The notes under the pieces are model-generated. The model worked only from the letters and a program-made list of their open reading frames with translations, had not been told where the DNA came from and did no database searches. From Chloroflexota bacterium (lineage in GTDB: Bacteria; Chloroflexota; UBA6077; FW602-bin22), in the NCBI GenBank assembly GCA_016875715.1, contig VGOZ01000005.1, forward strand, positions 1 through 63,386: DNA of 63,386 bases, read 5' to 3'. The position numbers and the translations under genes were made by a program. Below, piece by piece: positions 24,938 to 33,560 of the stretch (within the stretch, counting starts at the first letter, position 1; each line of letters starts with the position of its first letter).

Positions 24938-25396
24938 GTGGACCGACAGGAACAGATCGAGGCGCTACTCGATCACTTCCGGAATCCGCGCAACCGGCAG
25001 GTCATCGATCCGGTGGACGTCACGATGCCTGGGGGAAACCCCGGGTGTGGCGACGTAGTGACCATCTACTTCCGCGCTACCGAGGATGGAGGACGGCTCG
25101 ACGCGGCGTCGTTCGTAGGCAACGGGTGCACGATCAGTCAGGCAGCCGCCTCGGTACTCATGGAGATGGTGAACGAGCGCCGGCCCCCACTCGAGGACAT
25201 CCTGGCAATGGACTACGAGGATATGGTGGACCATCTAGGCCGTGAGACCGTCAACTCTCGACCGCGTTGTGCGACTCTCGCGCTGGGCACTCTGAAGGCC
25301 GCGGTCCGCCGCTACTCGAGGAATCGACTGAGGGTCGAGCACGGCCTGCCACCTGAGCCGGGCGGTGAGGACGAGGCGGAGGAGTTCCTCGTCTAG
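24938..25396 (+). CDS. sufU: SufU/IscU-type Fe-S cluster scaffold
   Basis: 152 residues of the SufU family, a zinc-dependent sulfurtransferase or scaffold partner of SufS. Ligand cysteines are in NPGCGD, GNGCTISQAAASV and RPRCATLAL, in the expected order with the SufU-type insert between the second and third. GTG 24938 starts VDRQEQIEALLDHF; longer in-frame extensions lack similarity. The C-terminus is acidic. A class V aminotransferase (SufS-like fold) exists at 58.7 kb, but no sufBCD here. Confidence 0.93.
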   Translation: MDRQEQIEALLDHFRNPRNRQVIDPVDVTMPGGNPGCGDVVTIYFRATEDGGRLDAASFVGNGCTISQAAASVLMEMVNERRPPLEDILAMDYEDMVDHLGRETVNSRPRCATLALGTLKAAVRRYSRNRLRVEHGLPPEPGGEDEAEEFLV

Positions 25397-25402
25397 CCCG
25401 GG

Positions 25403-25942
25403 TTAGCGGCTCATCAGGAGCAGCATCAGCATCGCCAGAATCAAGACCGACATACCGGCCAGCATGACGGTGACATCCTGGCGGAACGATCGGAGTCGGT
25501 GATCGAGACGATGGTCGAATGAGGTCACGATCGCCAACCAGCGCTCGCGCTCCCTGGTGAAGTCATTCTCCAGACGGCCAACCCGACCGACCACATCCGT
25601 TACCGATTCAACCGTTGCGCTCATGTGCTTCCCCACCTCGCCCGCGATCAAGCCAGGGACTTCCCCGCGCAACTCCGCAACCGACGCCCGCGCATTGGAC
25701 TCGCTCTGTTCCACGCGCTGACGTAGCGCCTCGTGGTCGGCCTCCAGCTTGATGATGCGGCCCTCGTACTGGCGCAGCGCCGCCATATCTGAGACCGCAG
25801 CGGCGACGCCGGCGGCCGACACCGGGCCTCCGGCGACCTCCGTCGCCACACCCTGACCTACATCGGCGATCGGCGGGGCCAGCAAAATACTCTCGCGCTG
25901 CGCGCGAAGTCGCTCGATGAGTCCTGTCTGACCGGTGTCCAT
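25403..25942 (-). CDS. Tail-anchored coiled-coil protein of unknown function
   Basis: 179 residues. Residues about 50-140 are heptad-rich (LRQYEGRIIKLEADHEALRQ, VGRVGRLENDFTRERE), and the last 20 (VMLAGMSVLILAMLMLLLM) form a single C-terminal membrane anchor. The bulk is therefore cytoplasmic and probably oligomeric. A perfect TATAAT sits 8 bases before ATG 25942 with no Shine-Dalgarno, so the mRNA is likely leaderless. No homologue recognised. Confidence 0.7.
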   Translation of the reverse strand: MDTGQTGLIERLRAQRESILLAPPIADVGQGVATEVAGGPVSAAGVAAAVSDMAALRQYEGRIIKLEADHEALRQRVEQSESNARASVAELRGEVPGLIAGEVGKHMSATVESVTDVVGRVGRLENDFTRERERWLAIVTSFDHRLDHRLRSFRQDVTVMLAGMSVLILAMLMLLLMSR

Positions 25943-25950
25943 CGGCCGCG

Positions 25951-25956
25951 ATTATA
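25951..25956 (-). promoter_or_regulatory. -10 box TATAAT for a leaderless coiled-coil gene
   Basis: Perfect TATAAT on the reverse strand, 8 bases (CGCGGCCG) before ATG 25942. Confidence 0.6.
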
Positions 25957-26028
25957 CGGACGTGAGAAAATGCGCGGTCCTAAGGGATCGCCCGATCTGC
26001 CGCGAATCATCTCCCGGAAGATGACGGT

Positions 26029-27303
26029 TCAGAGGTCGTCGAGTATCCGCCGCGCAGTCCGAACGCTGGAAGATGGTCCCACCACCGAGAGATAGCAGTT
26101 CGCGGGGACCATCGTCCGATGGGCCAGTTCGATCATCTCCTCCACCGTGACCGCCCGGAGGGCGTCGATCTCAGCATCGACGGTCGTTGGACAACCGAAG
26201 ACCTGCTCATCTCTCCCGGCGAACGACGCGTGGAAGTCAGTTCCCTCGGCGCAGAGCCAGCGCCCGATCAGGTAATCGCGGGTGGATGCCGCTTCCTCGA
26301 TGCCAATGGATCCTCGCATCGCCCGAAGCTCCTCGACGATCGCTCGTACGGCATCCGTCAGCCGATCCGGATGAACGCCCGCGACGATGGTAAGGAGCCC
26401 CGTGTCCACGTACTGTTCGAGCGACGCCGTGACGTCGTAGACGAGTCCCAGTTCCTCGCGCAGCTTCAGCTCGAGACGAGATGTCGCCGGACCGGCGAGA
26501 CAGGTCGTGAGGACATCCAGCGTGTGTCGCCCGGGTTCGGCGCGGGAGGGCACGATGAATCCGATCCTGAATCGCGCCTGTTCGCCGCGACGAGATTCCA
26601 CGATCGTCGCCGGGCCGATTGGCGGGGCGGGCGGTGGCCTAGACGGACCGATCGGGTCGCCACTCCAGGCACCGAAGGCAATCTCGATGCCGCGCACGAT
26701 CTCCTCCGTCGGCAATGGACTGGCGACCGAAATCACGGTATTCGCGGCGGAGAACACGAGTTGACGATATCGATCCAGGTCATCGGCAGTGAGCGATCTG
26801 ATGGTCGCCTGCGTCCCGAGGATCTCTCGGCCGAGGGGGTGTCGCGGCCAAAGGAGGCGCTCTAGCTGGGTCTTCGCGAGATCATCTGCATCGTCCCGGC
26901 AGGCGCGCAACTCCTCCGCGATGACCGCGCGCTCTCGCTCGATCTCGCCAGGATCGAGAAGTGGCGCGATCAGCAGGTCCGCCAGCACTTCCGCGAACAG
27001 CGCGAAATGGACGGCCGGACCGTGGATGACGAAGCCGCTGTGATCTTTGTCGGTGAACGCATCGGCCGAACCACCGAACCGCTCGGTGGCGAGGCCGATC
27101 TGTCGGGCACTCGGCCAGCGACGCGTGCCCTTGAACACGGCGTGTTCGAGGAAGTGCGCGGCGCCGGCCCGATCATCGGGCTCCGCGCGCGAGCCGCCGT
27201 CCAGATACGCACGGATCGAGACGGCGCGTGACTCCTGAAGCGTACATGTGACAAGTCTCAGCCCATTGGCCAGACGATGCCTGCTGTAGCGCGCTGGACT
27301 CAC
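26029..27303 (-). CDS. M16 family zinc metallopeptidase
   Basis: 424 residues from GTG 27303, which overlaps the scpA stop (GTGA). The inverted zinc motif HFLEH (residues 50-54) and the downstream ligand Glu region (ERAVIAEELRACRDDADD) mark an active peptidase of the processing-peptidase type. The C-terminal half is the paired non-catalytic domain. No signal peptide is evident, so it is probably cytoplasmic. Last gene of the flagellar-strand run. Confidence 0.9.
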   Translation of the reverse strand: MSPARYSRHRLANGLRLVTCTLQESRAVSIRAYLDGGSRAEPDDRAGAAHFLEHAVFKGTRRWPSARQIGLATERFGGSADAFTDKDHSGFVIHGPAVHFALFAEVLADLLIAPLLDPGEIERERAVIAEELRACRDDADDLAKTQLERLLWPRHPLGREILGTQATIRSLTADDLDRYRQLVFSAANTVISVASPLPTEEIVRGIEIAFGAWSGDPIGPSRPPPAPPIGPATIVESRRGEQARFRIGFIVPSRAEPGRHTLDVLTTCLAGPATSRLELKLREELGLVYDVTASLEQYVDTGLLTIVAGVHPDRLTDAVRAIVEELRAMRGSIGIEEAASTRDYLIGRWLCAEGTDFHASFAGRDEQVFGCPTTVDAEIDALRAVTVEEMIELAHRTMVPANCYLSVVGPSSSVRTARRILDDL

Positions 27304-28016
27304 CCCGCGCGCGACAGTTCGATGTCGTCGAACTGGCTCGCCTGTGTCGCATGCGCGATGCCCAGACGCATGAGTTCGAGCAGCGCGAGGAAGGTTGCGA
27401 CCCAAGCGGATCGTTCGCTGTCCCGCAAGAGGGCGCGCAGCGTGAACCGCTCGGTCGTCGCGAGGCGCCGCCGCAGCAGGTCCATCTGCCCGCCGATCGT
27501 GAATGCTTCGCGTGGCAGGTCGTCGATCGGCGTCGTCCGGGTGCGCGCGATCACCCTCTGCATAGCCCGAACGAGGTCGCGGGTGGTTCCGGGCTGTAGC
27601 GCAGGCGCGGGGAGTTCGCCCGGAACTGGTGGCATCAGGCTCGCATAGGACCGGAGGCCACGGCTCTCGCGGTCTCGGAGCGCCTCCGCGGCGCGCCGAA
27701 ACATCTGGTACGCGCGAAGTCGCTCGATCAGATCCTCCGCGAGCGAATCCGAGTCCTCCTCCTCGCCGTCCGACCTGTGCCTCGGGAAGAGCGCCAGCGC
27801 CTTGATCTGCAACAGGCGGGCCGCGACCGCGACGAAGCGGGACAGTTCATTTGAGTCGACCTCGTCCATTGCCCGGACGTACGAGACGAAGTCATCCGTC
27901 ACGATAGCCAGGGAGATCGTTGTGATCTCGATCTCTCGCCGCTCGATGAGGCTCAGAAGCGCATCGAGCGGGCCGCTGAACCCCTCTACCGAGACGCTAT
28001 ACGCACGCGCGCTCAA
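27300..28016 (-). CDS. scpA: Segregation and condensation protein A
   Basis: 238-residue kleisin of the SMC-ScpAB complex that compacts and separates chromosomes. Opening YSVSVEGFSGPLDALLSLIERREIEI is a clear ScpA signature (shown here as VEGFSGPLDALLSLI). The C-terminal winged helix ends TFLALLELMRLGIA. TTG 28016 overlaps the stop of the lipoprotein gene. scpB is not in the window. Confidence 0.93.
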   Translation of the reverse strand: MSARAYSVSVEGFSGPLDALLSLIERREIEITTISLAIVTDDFVSYVRAMDEVDSNELSRFVAVAARLLQIKALALFPRHRSDGEEEDSDSLAEDLIERLRAYQMFRRAAEALRDRESRGLRSYASLMPPVPGELPAPALQPGTTRDLVRAMQRVIARTRTTPIDDLPREAFTIGGQMDLLRRRLATTERFTLRALLRDSERSAWVATFLALLELMRLGIAHATQASQFDDIELSRAG

Positions 28017-29185
28017 TGAAGTTGAAGCCCGGTCTTTATCGATCCCTGCTTGAGTCCACGCTCGATGGTCGAGACGCGATCCCGCACCTGAGCCGGGATC
28101 TTCGGTTCCGCCTCGCGATACGGCGCGACGCGCGTTTCACCGGACACATTCCCGCCCTTGATCGTCCCCTCGCTGATGCCTTTGACGAGCGCCTTGATCG
28201 AATCCGTCGTGATGACCTTGTAGAGGCTCGTCAACAGTACTCCGCGAGCGTTGGGCAAAGCATCGTACTGGTCGACCTCGGCGCCAATCGCAAGAACGCT
28301 ACGGGCGCGGGCCGCGTCGATCGCCGCCTGGCCCGTTGCTCCACCCGCCGCGAAGATGATGTCGGCACCGTCGGCGATCATCTGATTCGCGGTATCGCGC
28401 CCCCATCGTTGATCCGCGAATCCCTCCGGAAGTTCTCCTGGGTGGTACTCAACGAGGGACACCACGCTTGGATTGACGTATTCCGCGCCAAGGGCGAACC
28501 CCTCGCCATAGGCGACCATGTTCGACATCCAGCCCGGACCTACGATCGCACCCACGAAACTGGTCTTCGTCATCAGCGCGGCGAGAGCCCCGGCCAGGAA
28601 GCCCGCCTGATCGTCATCGAACACGAGCCCAACCACGTTGGGCATCACGCGCTCCTGATACTGGTCGATGCCGATGAAACGAACCTGTGGATTGCGCTCG
28701 GCGGCATCCTGCGTCGCCTGGACGAGATCGGTCCCGATCGTGATCACAACGTTGGCGCCACCGCGGATCAATTGATCGATCGCGCGCACGTACTCTTCGG
28801 GATCCCCCGTATTGACCTGCCTGACCTGCGCGGCGAGGGCCTGCTCCTGGAGGCGGATCGGTTCCCACACGGGCCGAACGATACCGATCTGCACAGCCTG
28901 CGGTTTCAGCGCCGCCGGAGCCGGGGTGGTTTGGGGCTTCCCGGCCGCGGCCAGAGTCTGCGCCGCCGCGGTAGCCGCGAGCGCAGCCAAATCGTTCTTT
29001 CCGACCGCGATGGGCGTCTCGTTCTGAATCACGACGGGCGATTGCCCGGCCGCGCCAATCGTCGGCCGCGCTGCATCCTCCGCGCCCGTACATCCGATGA
29101 CGATCAGCCATACGAGACCGATCCCAACGATCGCCAACCACCCGGCCACGCTCTCAGTGTATGCATTGGCCAGAGGCGACCGCAT
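28013..29185 (-). CDS. BMP-family substrate-binding lipoprotein
   Basis: 390 residues. Signal peptide with hydrophobic core (WLAIVGIGLVWLIVIG) and a lipobox-type cysteine near residue 32, then a long Ala/Thr-rich linker. The binding domain shows BMP/PnrA features: GTDLVQATQDAAERNP, VVGLVFDDDQAGFLAGALAAL, VGAIVGPG and ADIIFAAGGATGQAA. BMP proteins feed nucleoside ABC importers, but no permease or ATPase genes follow. It starts 14 bases after csrA and may be read through from the flagellar cluster. Confidence 0.88.
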   Translation of the reverse strand: MRSPLANAYTESVAGWLAIVGIGLVWLIVIGCTGAEDAARPTIGAAGQSPVVIQNETPIAVGKNDLAALAATAAAQTLAAAGKPQTTPAPAALKPQAVQIGIVRPVWEPIRLQEQALAAQVRQVNTGDPEEYVRAIDQLIRGGANVVITIGTDLVQATQDAAERNPQVRFIGIDQYQERVMPNVVGLVFDDDQAGFLAGALAALMTKTSFVGAIVGPGWMSNMVAYGEGFALGAEYVNPSVVSLVEYHPGELPEGFADQRWGRDTANQMIADGADIIFAAGGATGQAAIDAARARSVLAIGAEVDQYDALPNARGVLLTSLYKVITTDSIKALVKGISEGTIKGGNVSGETRVAPYREAEPKIPAQVRDRVSTIERGLKQGSIKTGLQLH

Positions 29186-29199
29186 TTCGCCCGATTGGG

Positions 29200-29448
29200 T
29201 CAGTCGACGCGGCGCACGCCCGCCGTTCCGGCCCTGAGCGCATCGGCCACGATCGCACCATCGACTGTCTGGGCGGCGCGCAGGTTCTCCGCCACAATCT
29301 CATCGTGCAGCTCCTGGCGGAGGACGCTCACCTCGCGCGGAGCAACGATTCCGAGCTTCACACGATCGCCGGAGACCTCGAGAACCGTGATGCGGATGGA
29401 CCCGTCAATCACGATCGACTGATCGATCTTCCGGCTGAGGACCAGCAT
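29200..29448 (-). CDS. csrA: Carbon storage regulator CsrA
   Basis: 82-residue RNA-binding translational repressor; blocks ribosome sites containing GGA. MLVLSRKIDQSIVI, GSIRITVLEV and KLGIVAPREVSVLRQEL cover both RNA-binding strands. The C-terminal tail is about 20 residues longer than in E. coli. ATG overlaps the fliW stop (TGATG), so regulator and antagonist are made together. Confidence 0.97.
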   Translation of the reverse strand: MLVLSRKIDQSIVIDGSIRITVLEVSGDRVKLGIVAPREVSVLRQELHDEIVAENLRAAQTVDGAIVADALRAGTAGVRRVD

Positions 29449-29855
29449 CAGGCCGCGATGGGGTGCCGCACGACGTAAGGCGATCCGTTGAGGACAACCT
29501 GTCGGCCTCGCCCTGTCGCCGCGTTGACGATCAGCGGACCAAGCAGGTTCGCGGTGACTGAGCGCGGGCTCTCACGAACCGTGAGCGTCACCAGGACCAG
29601 CGCCTCGCTCGGATCGCTGAGACCCAACTCGGCCGCCTCCTGGTCGGAAAGCTCCACACTGAAATCCGGATCGATTGTAAAGGGATCCACTACGAACAGA
29701 CTCACGTCGTTGTCGATGCCTCGCAGACGATGGACGGTCGGGCCCGCGGCGCCCTGTCCGAATCGGAATCGTCGCCAGGTGGGACAGCCGACCAGCCCCG
29801 CTGGGAAGACGAAGATCTGACCGTGAAGGGGAGACGCGATCGTCAGATCGATCAT
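29448..29855 (-). CDS. fliW: Flagellar assembly factor FliW
   Basis: 135 residues; binds either flagellin or CsrA and so releases flagellin translation when flagellin is exported. Family features: FPAGLVGCPTWRRFRF, FVVDPFTIDPDFSVELSD, VTLTVRESPRSVTANLLGPLIVN in part. Directly follows flgL with an ATGA overlap and precedes csrA, the standard order. Confidence 0.95.
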   Translation of the reverse strand: MIDLTIASPLHGQIFVFPAGLVGCPTWRRFRFGQGAAGPTVHRLRGIDNDVSLFVVDPFTIDPDFSVELSDQEAAELGLSDPSEALVLVTLTVRESPRSVTANLLGPLIVNAATGRGRQVVLNGSPYVVRHPIAA

Positions 29856-30745
29856 CGGAGGAACTCGATCAAACTCGCCTGAACGATGCGCGCGCCCGTG
29901 GCGAGCGAAGCTTGCAGCGCGGACTGCTGAGCATTCAGGCGAATGATCGCTTCGCTCATATCCACCTCTTCGACCTGACTGAGGACGTTGGCGTTGTTCA
30001 GGCGGAGTGCGGAGAGCTGAGCCCGCGTCAGATCCAGACGCGTGCCTTTCGAGCCGACCTGGCCGAGCAACCCGTCCAGAACGTCATCGTGCACCGTTTC
30101 CAGCTCTCCGAGGCGATCGAGCGAGAGCGCCTCTTGATTGTGCGCGCGGAGGTCGTCCCGAACCCCGATCAGGACATCGAAGACCTGTGGGAAGACCCGA
30201 TCTCCCGTCGTGTTGATCGTCAACTTGATGCCCGGGGCGACGGCACGCTGGATCTCGCCGTTGTCGCCGTTGTACTGCCAATCCGTTTTGGCACTGTCGA
30301 GAAACTCGAACGGCGTGGTGCGGGTGTTGAATCCGCCGAAAATGAAACGATCTCCGTAACGCGTGTTGGCCATCTGCATCGCATGGTCGAGAAGGTGATC
30401 GACCTCGTTCGCCAGGGCATCGGTCTCGTTGGCTGAGAGCGTCTCGGACGCGCCCTGCACGGCGAGCTCTCGCACGCGCTGAATGATCGTGCTGAGATCC
30501 TGCAACGCCACATCTGTCGCGTTCAGCCAGCCCTCAGCCAGATCGAGATTGAGCTGTGACTGTGCGAGATCGGTGTCGTTGGAGCGAATCAAGAGCGAGG
30601 TCACCGCGCCCGTCGGATCGTCCGATGGGCGGAGGATCCGGCGTCCCGTCGCCACCTGCTCTTGAAACCGATCGAAGCGCTGAGTATTCGATTGGAGGCT
30701 ACTCAGGAGTTTGTCGACGAGCAAGCGATCCGTAACGCGAACCAT
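29852..30745 (-). CDS. flgL: Flagellar hook-filament junction protein FlgL
   Basis: 297 residues joining hook to filament. N-terminal flagellin-like helix (MVRVTDRLLVDKLLSSLQ, RRILRPSDDPTGAV) and C-terminal helix (NVLSQVEEVDMSEAI, QQSALQASLATGARI). ATG 30745 is 4 bases after the flgK stop; the frame runs further upstream but only this start matches FlgL. No flagellin gene lies here. Confidence 0.95.
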   Translation of the reverse strand: MVRVTDRLLVDKLLSSLQSNTQRFDRFQEQVATGRRILRPSDDPTGAVTSLLIRSNDTDLAQSQLNLDLAEGWLNATDVALQDLSTIIQRVRELAVQGASETLSANETDALANEVDHLLDHAMQMANTRYGDRFIFGGFNTRTTPFEFLDSAKTDWQYNGDNGEIQRAVAPGIKLTINTTGDRVFPQVFDVLIGVRDDLRAHNQEALSLDRLGELETVHDDVLDGLLGQVGSKGTRLDLTRAQLSALRLNNANVLSQVEEVDMSEAIIRLNAQQSALQASLATGARIVQASLIEFLR

Positions 30746-30749
30746 TTCC

Positions 30750-32192
30750 CTATCGCCCCACGATTCCCATATTGATGATGCGATCGAGCATCTCGTCAAA
30801 CGTGGTGACGAGCCGCGCTGCAGCGTTGTAGGCGTGCTGGAAACGAATGAGATTCGTCGCCTCTTCGTCGAGGGAAACACCGCCGATCGACTGCCTCAAC
30901 TGACTCAGCTGGCTGCTGAGCAAACGTTCGTTTTGCTGCATTCCGTGCGCCTGCTGCCTGGAAATACCAATCTCCGCCACCAGTCCAGCGAAGAAGTCCT
31001 CCATCGTCGCGCTAGCGTTGTTCATCGTCAGTTCGCGCTGGATGTCGTGGATGAGCAGCGCGTTCGATCCGTCACCGGGCGATGACTGCGAGCTCGCCGC
31101 GGCGATGTTGTCGAGGTCCCCCGTGATGATCTCGGAGACCGTGATGTCGTCCGCACCGGTGCCCTCGAAGAATAGGAGCCCCGTCTCATTGTTTAGACCA
31201 AAACCGAGCGCGTGGGCCTCGTTGACGCGGGTGATGAGCGTGGCACCAAGCTCCTGCAGGCTCTGCAGCGCCCGGGCGATGACCGTGTCGCGCGCGTAGA
31301 TGTCACCGAACAACTGACCGCTCGAGATGCTCACCGGGTCCAAATCTAGCGGAGGTGTCTGTTCCAGCCGAAACGCATCGTGCCACATCACCTGGTTGAA
31401 ACCATCGGGGTTCGTCGGGTCGGCCTGGACCGTGAGCGCGAAGGACTGATCGGAGAACACCGCCGTGCGACCGCCAATGCTGATCGTCACGGCGCCGTTC
31501 GCGCCCTCAATGTAGCTGATATTGACGATCTTCGCGAGGTCGTCAATGAGGGTGTCGCGCTGATCTCGCAGGTCGTTGGGCTGGTCGACCGCGCCGACGA
31601 TACGGACGATCTGATCGTTGAGCCGCGCGATGCGCGTCGTCAGGTTATTGATGTCCTGAACCCGCAGCGCGAGTTGGCGATCCAGGTCGCGCTGCATCGT
31701 CTCCCAGGTACGGTGCCTGTTGTTCATCTGCGTCGTGAGTGTGAGCGCGTTCTCGGCAAGCGCCTTGCGACTGGCCTGGCTTTCCGGGCTGTTCGCTAGC
31801 GCGCTCCAATCGTTCCAGAACCGACTCAGCGACCCGGCCAGCCCCTCCGTCGACAATTCGTTCAGGCTCCCCTCGAGACGTTCAATCGCCGTGTGCGACG
31901 ACTCCCACTGGCCAAGCAACTGCTGCTCCTTGCGGAACTGCAGATCGACGAAGCCATCGCGGAACCGCTTGATGTTCGCCACCTGGACACCCGTTCCCAG
32001 TTGGTGCTGGGGCCGAGCTGGCGTGGTACCGACAATCGTGAACGGTATCGAAGCGATCATCTCGGCCGCCTGCCGGGTGAAGCCGTCGGTGTTCGCGTTC
32101 GCGATGTTGTGCGCCGTGATATCCAGCGCGAGCTGCTGGGACACAAGAGCGCGATTGGCGAGGGTCAACGACGCGAATGTGGAGCGGATCAT
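30750..32192 (-). CDS. flgK: Flagellar hook-associated protein FlgK
   Basis: 480 residues. The opening (RSTFASLTLANRALVSQQLAL) and the rod/hook motif DITAHNIANANTDGFTRQ are followed by a central domain. The end is SLDEEATNLIRFQHAYNAAARL (partly quoted), the usual axial C-terminal helix. ATG overlaps the flgN stop (ATGA). Confidence 0.96.
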   Translation of the reverse strand: MIRSTFASLTLANRALVSQQLALDITAHNIANANTDGFTRQAAEMIASIPFTIVGTTPARPQHQLGTGVQVANIKRFRDGFVDLQFRKEQQLLGQWESSHTAIERLEGSLNELSTEGLAGSLSRFWNDWSALANSPESQASRKALAENALTLTTQMNNRHRTWETMQRDLDRQLALRVQDINNLTTRIARLNDQIVRIVGAVDQPNDLRDQRDTLIDDLAKIVNISYIEGANGAVTISIGGRTAVFSDQSFALTVQADPTNPDGFNQVMWHDAFRLEQTPPLDLDPVSISSGQLFGDIYARDTVIARALQSLQELGATLITRVNEAHALGFGLNNETGLLFFEGTGADDITVSEIITGDLDNIAAASSQSSPGDGSNALLIHDIQRELTMNNASATMEDFFAGLVAEIGISRQQAHGMQQNERLLSSQLSQLRQSIGGVSLDEEATNLIRFQHAYNAAARLVTTFDEMLDRIINMGIVGR

Positions 32193-32680
32193 GCCCGATA
32201 GTCCAGCACGGCCACCGCACGTCGACTTGTCGCGGGACCGTCCGGCTGGTAGAGCACGTTCCCACCATCCACTTGCGCGGCCGCGAGCGTCCGATCGACG
32301 ATCGCGAGCGCGGAATAGAGAAGCCGCGCGTTCTGAGTATTCGCCCGATCGAGATCGCGTACCGAACGCAGGAGATCGTCACGGACCCGCCCGAGCCGCT
32401 CACCATCGGCATCGGGAAGCTGGGCGATGAGGTCCGTGACCGTCACTTCCTCGCCATCCGTGGCGCGGGCGCTCAGCCATGCGAGGCGATTGGCCTCGAG
32501 GAGGGCCGCTTCCTGCAGGAGCGCGACCTTGCGCTCAGTCACCTCATTCAGTCGGTCCGGTGTCCGCGCGACGATCGCCAAACGCTCCTCGTTTACGAGA
32601 TCGGCGAGTCTGCGATAGGTCGTGACCTCACGCTGGAGGATCTCGATGAGGTCATCGCAGGTCACGCTCGATCGACTCAC
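32189..32680 (-). CDS. flgN: FlgN-type export chaperone for FlgK/FlgL
   Basis: 163-residue all-helical protein (LQREVTTYRRLADLVNEER, LNEVTERKVALLQEAALLEA) matching FlgN by pattern, length and position directly before flgK and flgL, its export clients. GTG 32680. Confidence 0.85.
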   Translation of the reverse strand: MSRSSVTCDDLIEILQREVTTYRRLADLVNEERLAIVARTPDRLNEVTERKVALLQEAALLEANRLAWLSARATDGEEVTVTDLIAQLPDADGERLGRVRDDLLRSVRDLDRANTQNARLLYSALAIVDRTLAAAQVDGGNVLYQPDGPATSRRAVAVLDYRA

Positions 32681-32715
32681 GTTACGTCACCCATTCCATC
32701 TTCGGCGCTACGCGT

Positions 32716-33537
32716 TCATCGGCGCAGGTTGTTCGCGAGACCGAGCATCTCATCGAGCGACTGCAGGACACGCGCGCTCAGGCCATACGCACGCTGGCCG
32801 ATGAGCATCGCGGTCATCTGCTCGGCGATGTCGACGTTGGAAGTCTCGAGAGCTCCGGCACGGATGCGTCCCAGGCCATCGGATGCCGAATAGCCGACGA
32901 TCGGATCGCCGGACGCATCGGTCGCGGAGAAGAGGTTGCCGCCCAAGGCGGCGAGCCCGTGCGGATTGACGAAGCGCGCGAGTTGAACCTCACCCACCAC
33001 TACGTCGAACTCGGTGCCGTCCTCGGCCACCAGTCGCGCCATCACCAGTCCGGCATCGTCAATGCGAATGTCGGTTGCGTCGGCGGGAATCCTGGTCTCC
33101 GGCAGCACGACATCGCCGTTCGCCGTCACCAGCCGCCCGATCGAATCGAGTTTGAACGATCCGTCTCGAGTGTATGCCGCACCGCCATCGACGGTCTGCA
33201 CGACGAAGAAGCCCTCCCCCTCGATGGCGAGGTGGTAGGGATCGGCATCTTCGATCACGCGACCGGGCTCGAAACTGTGCGCGATCGCTCCCACCCGCAC
33301 GCCGGCGGTCAGCAGATCGAGCAGTCCAGACGATCGGCCAGCCCCACCCAGAGGTTCGTCAACCGCGCGCCCGGATGAGGCTCCAAGCGGCAGGTGCTGC
33401 TGCAGCAGATCGTGGAACTCGACGTGACGGGCCCGATAGCCGGTCGTGTTGACGTTCGCCAGGTTCGCTGCGATCACGTCGATCGCCTGCTGCTGGGCGA
33501 ACATACCACTCATCGGTCCGGCCAGGGCGGGTAGCAC
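32716..33537 (-). CDS. flgG: Flagellar rod/hook-basal body protein, FlgG-like
   Basis: 273 residues of the FlgE/F/G family. Rod motif ANLANVNTTGYRAR is near residue 25; the SGE/G core HLAIEGEGFFVVQTVDG is present; the C-terminal ALETSNVDIAEQMTAMLIGQRAY is the FlgG-type ending. The GTG start has GAGAGGTG about 8 bases upstream. As in FlhO/FlhP pairs of Gram-positive bacteria, the neighbour at 33.6-34.3 kb is a paralogue, so F and G labels are provisional. Confidence 0.88.
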   Translation of the reverse strand: MLPALAGPMSGMFAQQQAIDVIAANLANVNTTGYRARHVEFHDLLQQHLPLGASSGRAVDEPLGGAGRSSGLLDLLTAGVRVGAIAHSFEPGRVIEDADPYHLAIEGEGFFVVQTVDGGAAYTRDGSFKLDSIGRLVTANGDVVLPETRIPADATDIRIDDAGLVMARLVAEDGTEFDVVVGEVQLARFVNPHGLAALGGNLFSATDASGDPIVGYSASDGLGRIRAGALETSNVDIAEQMTAMLIGQRAYGLSARVLQSLDEMLGLANNLRR

Positions 33538-33560
33538 CGGTGATCACCTCTCAGACGCGA

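Noticed and set aside
28016-29422. 468-codon forward frame across the BMP lipoprotein and csrA
   Set aside because: Antisense shadow of two well-supported genes.
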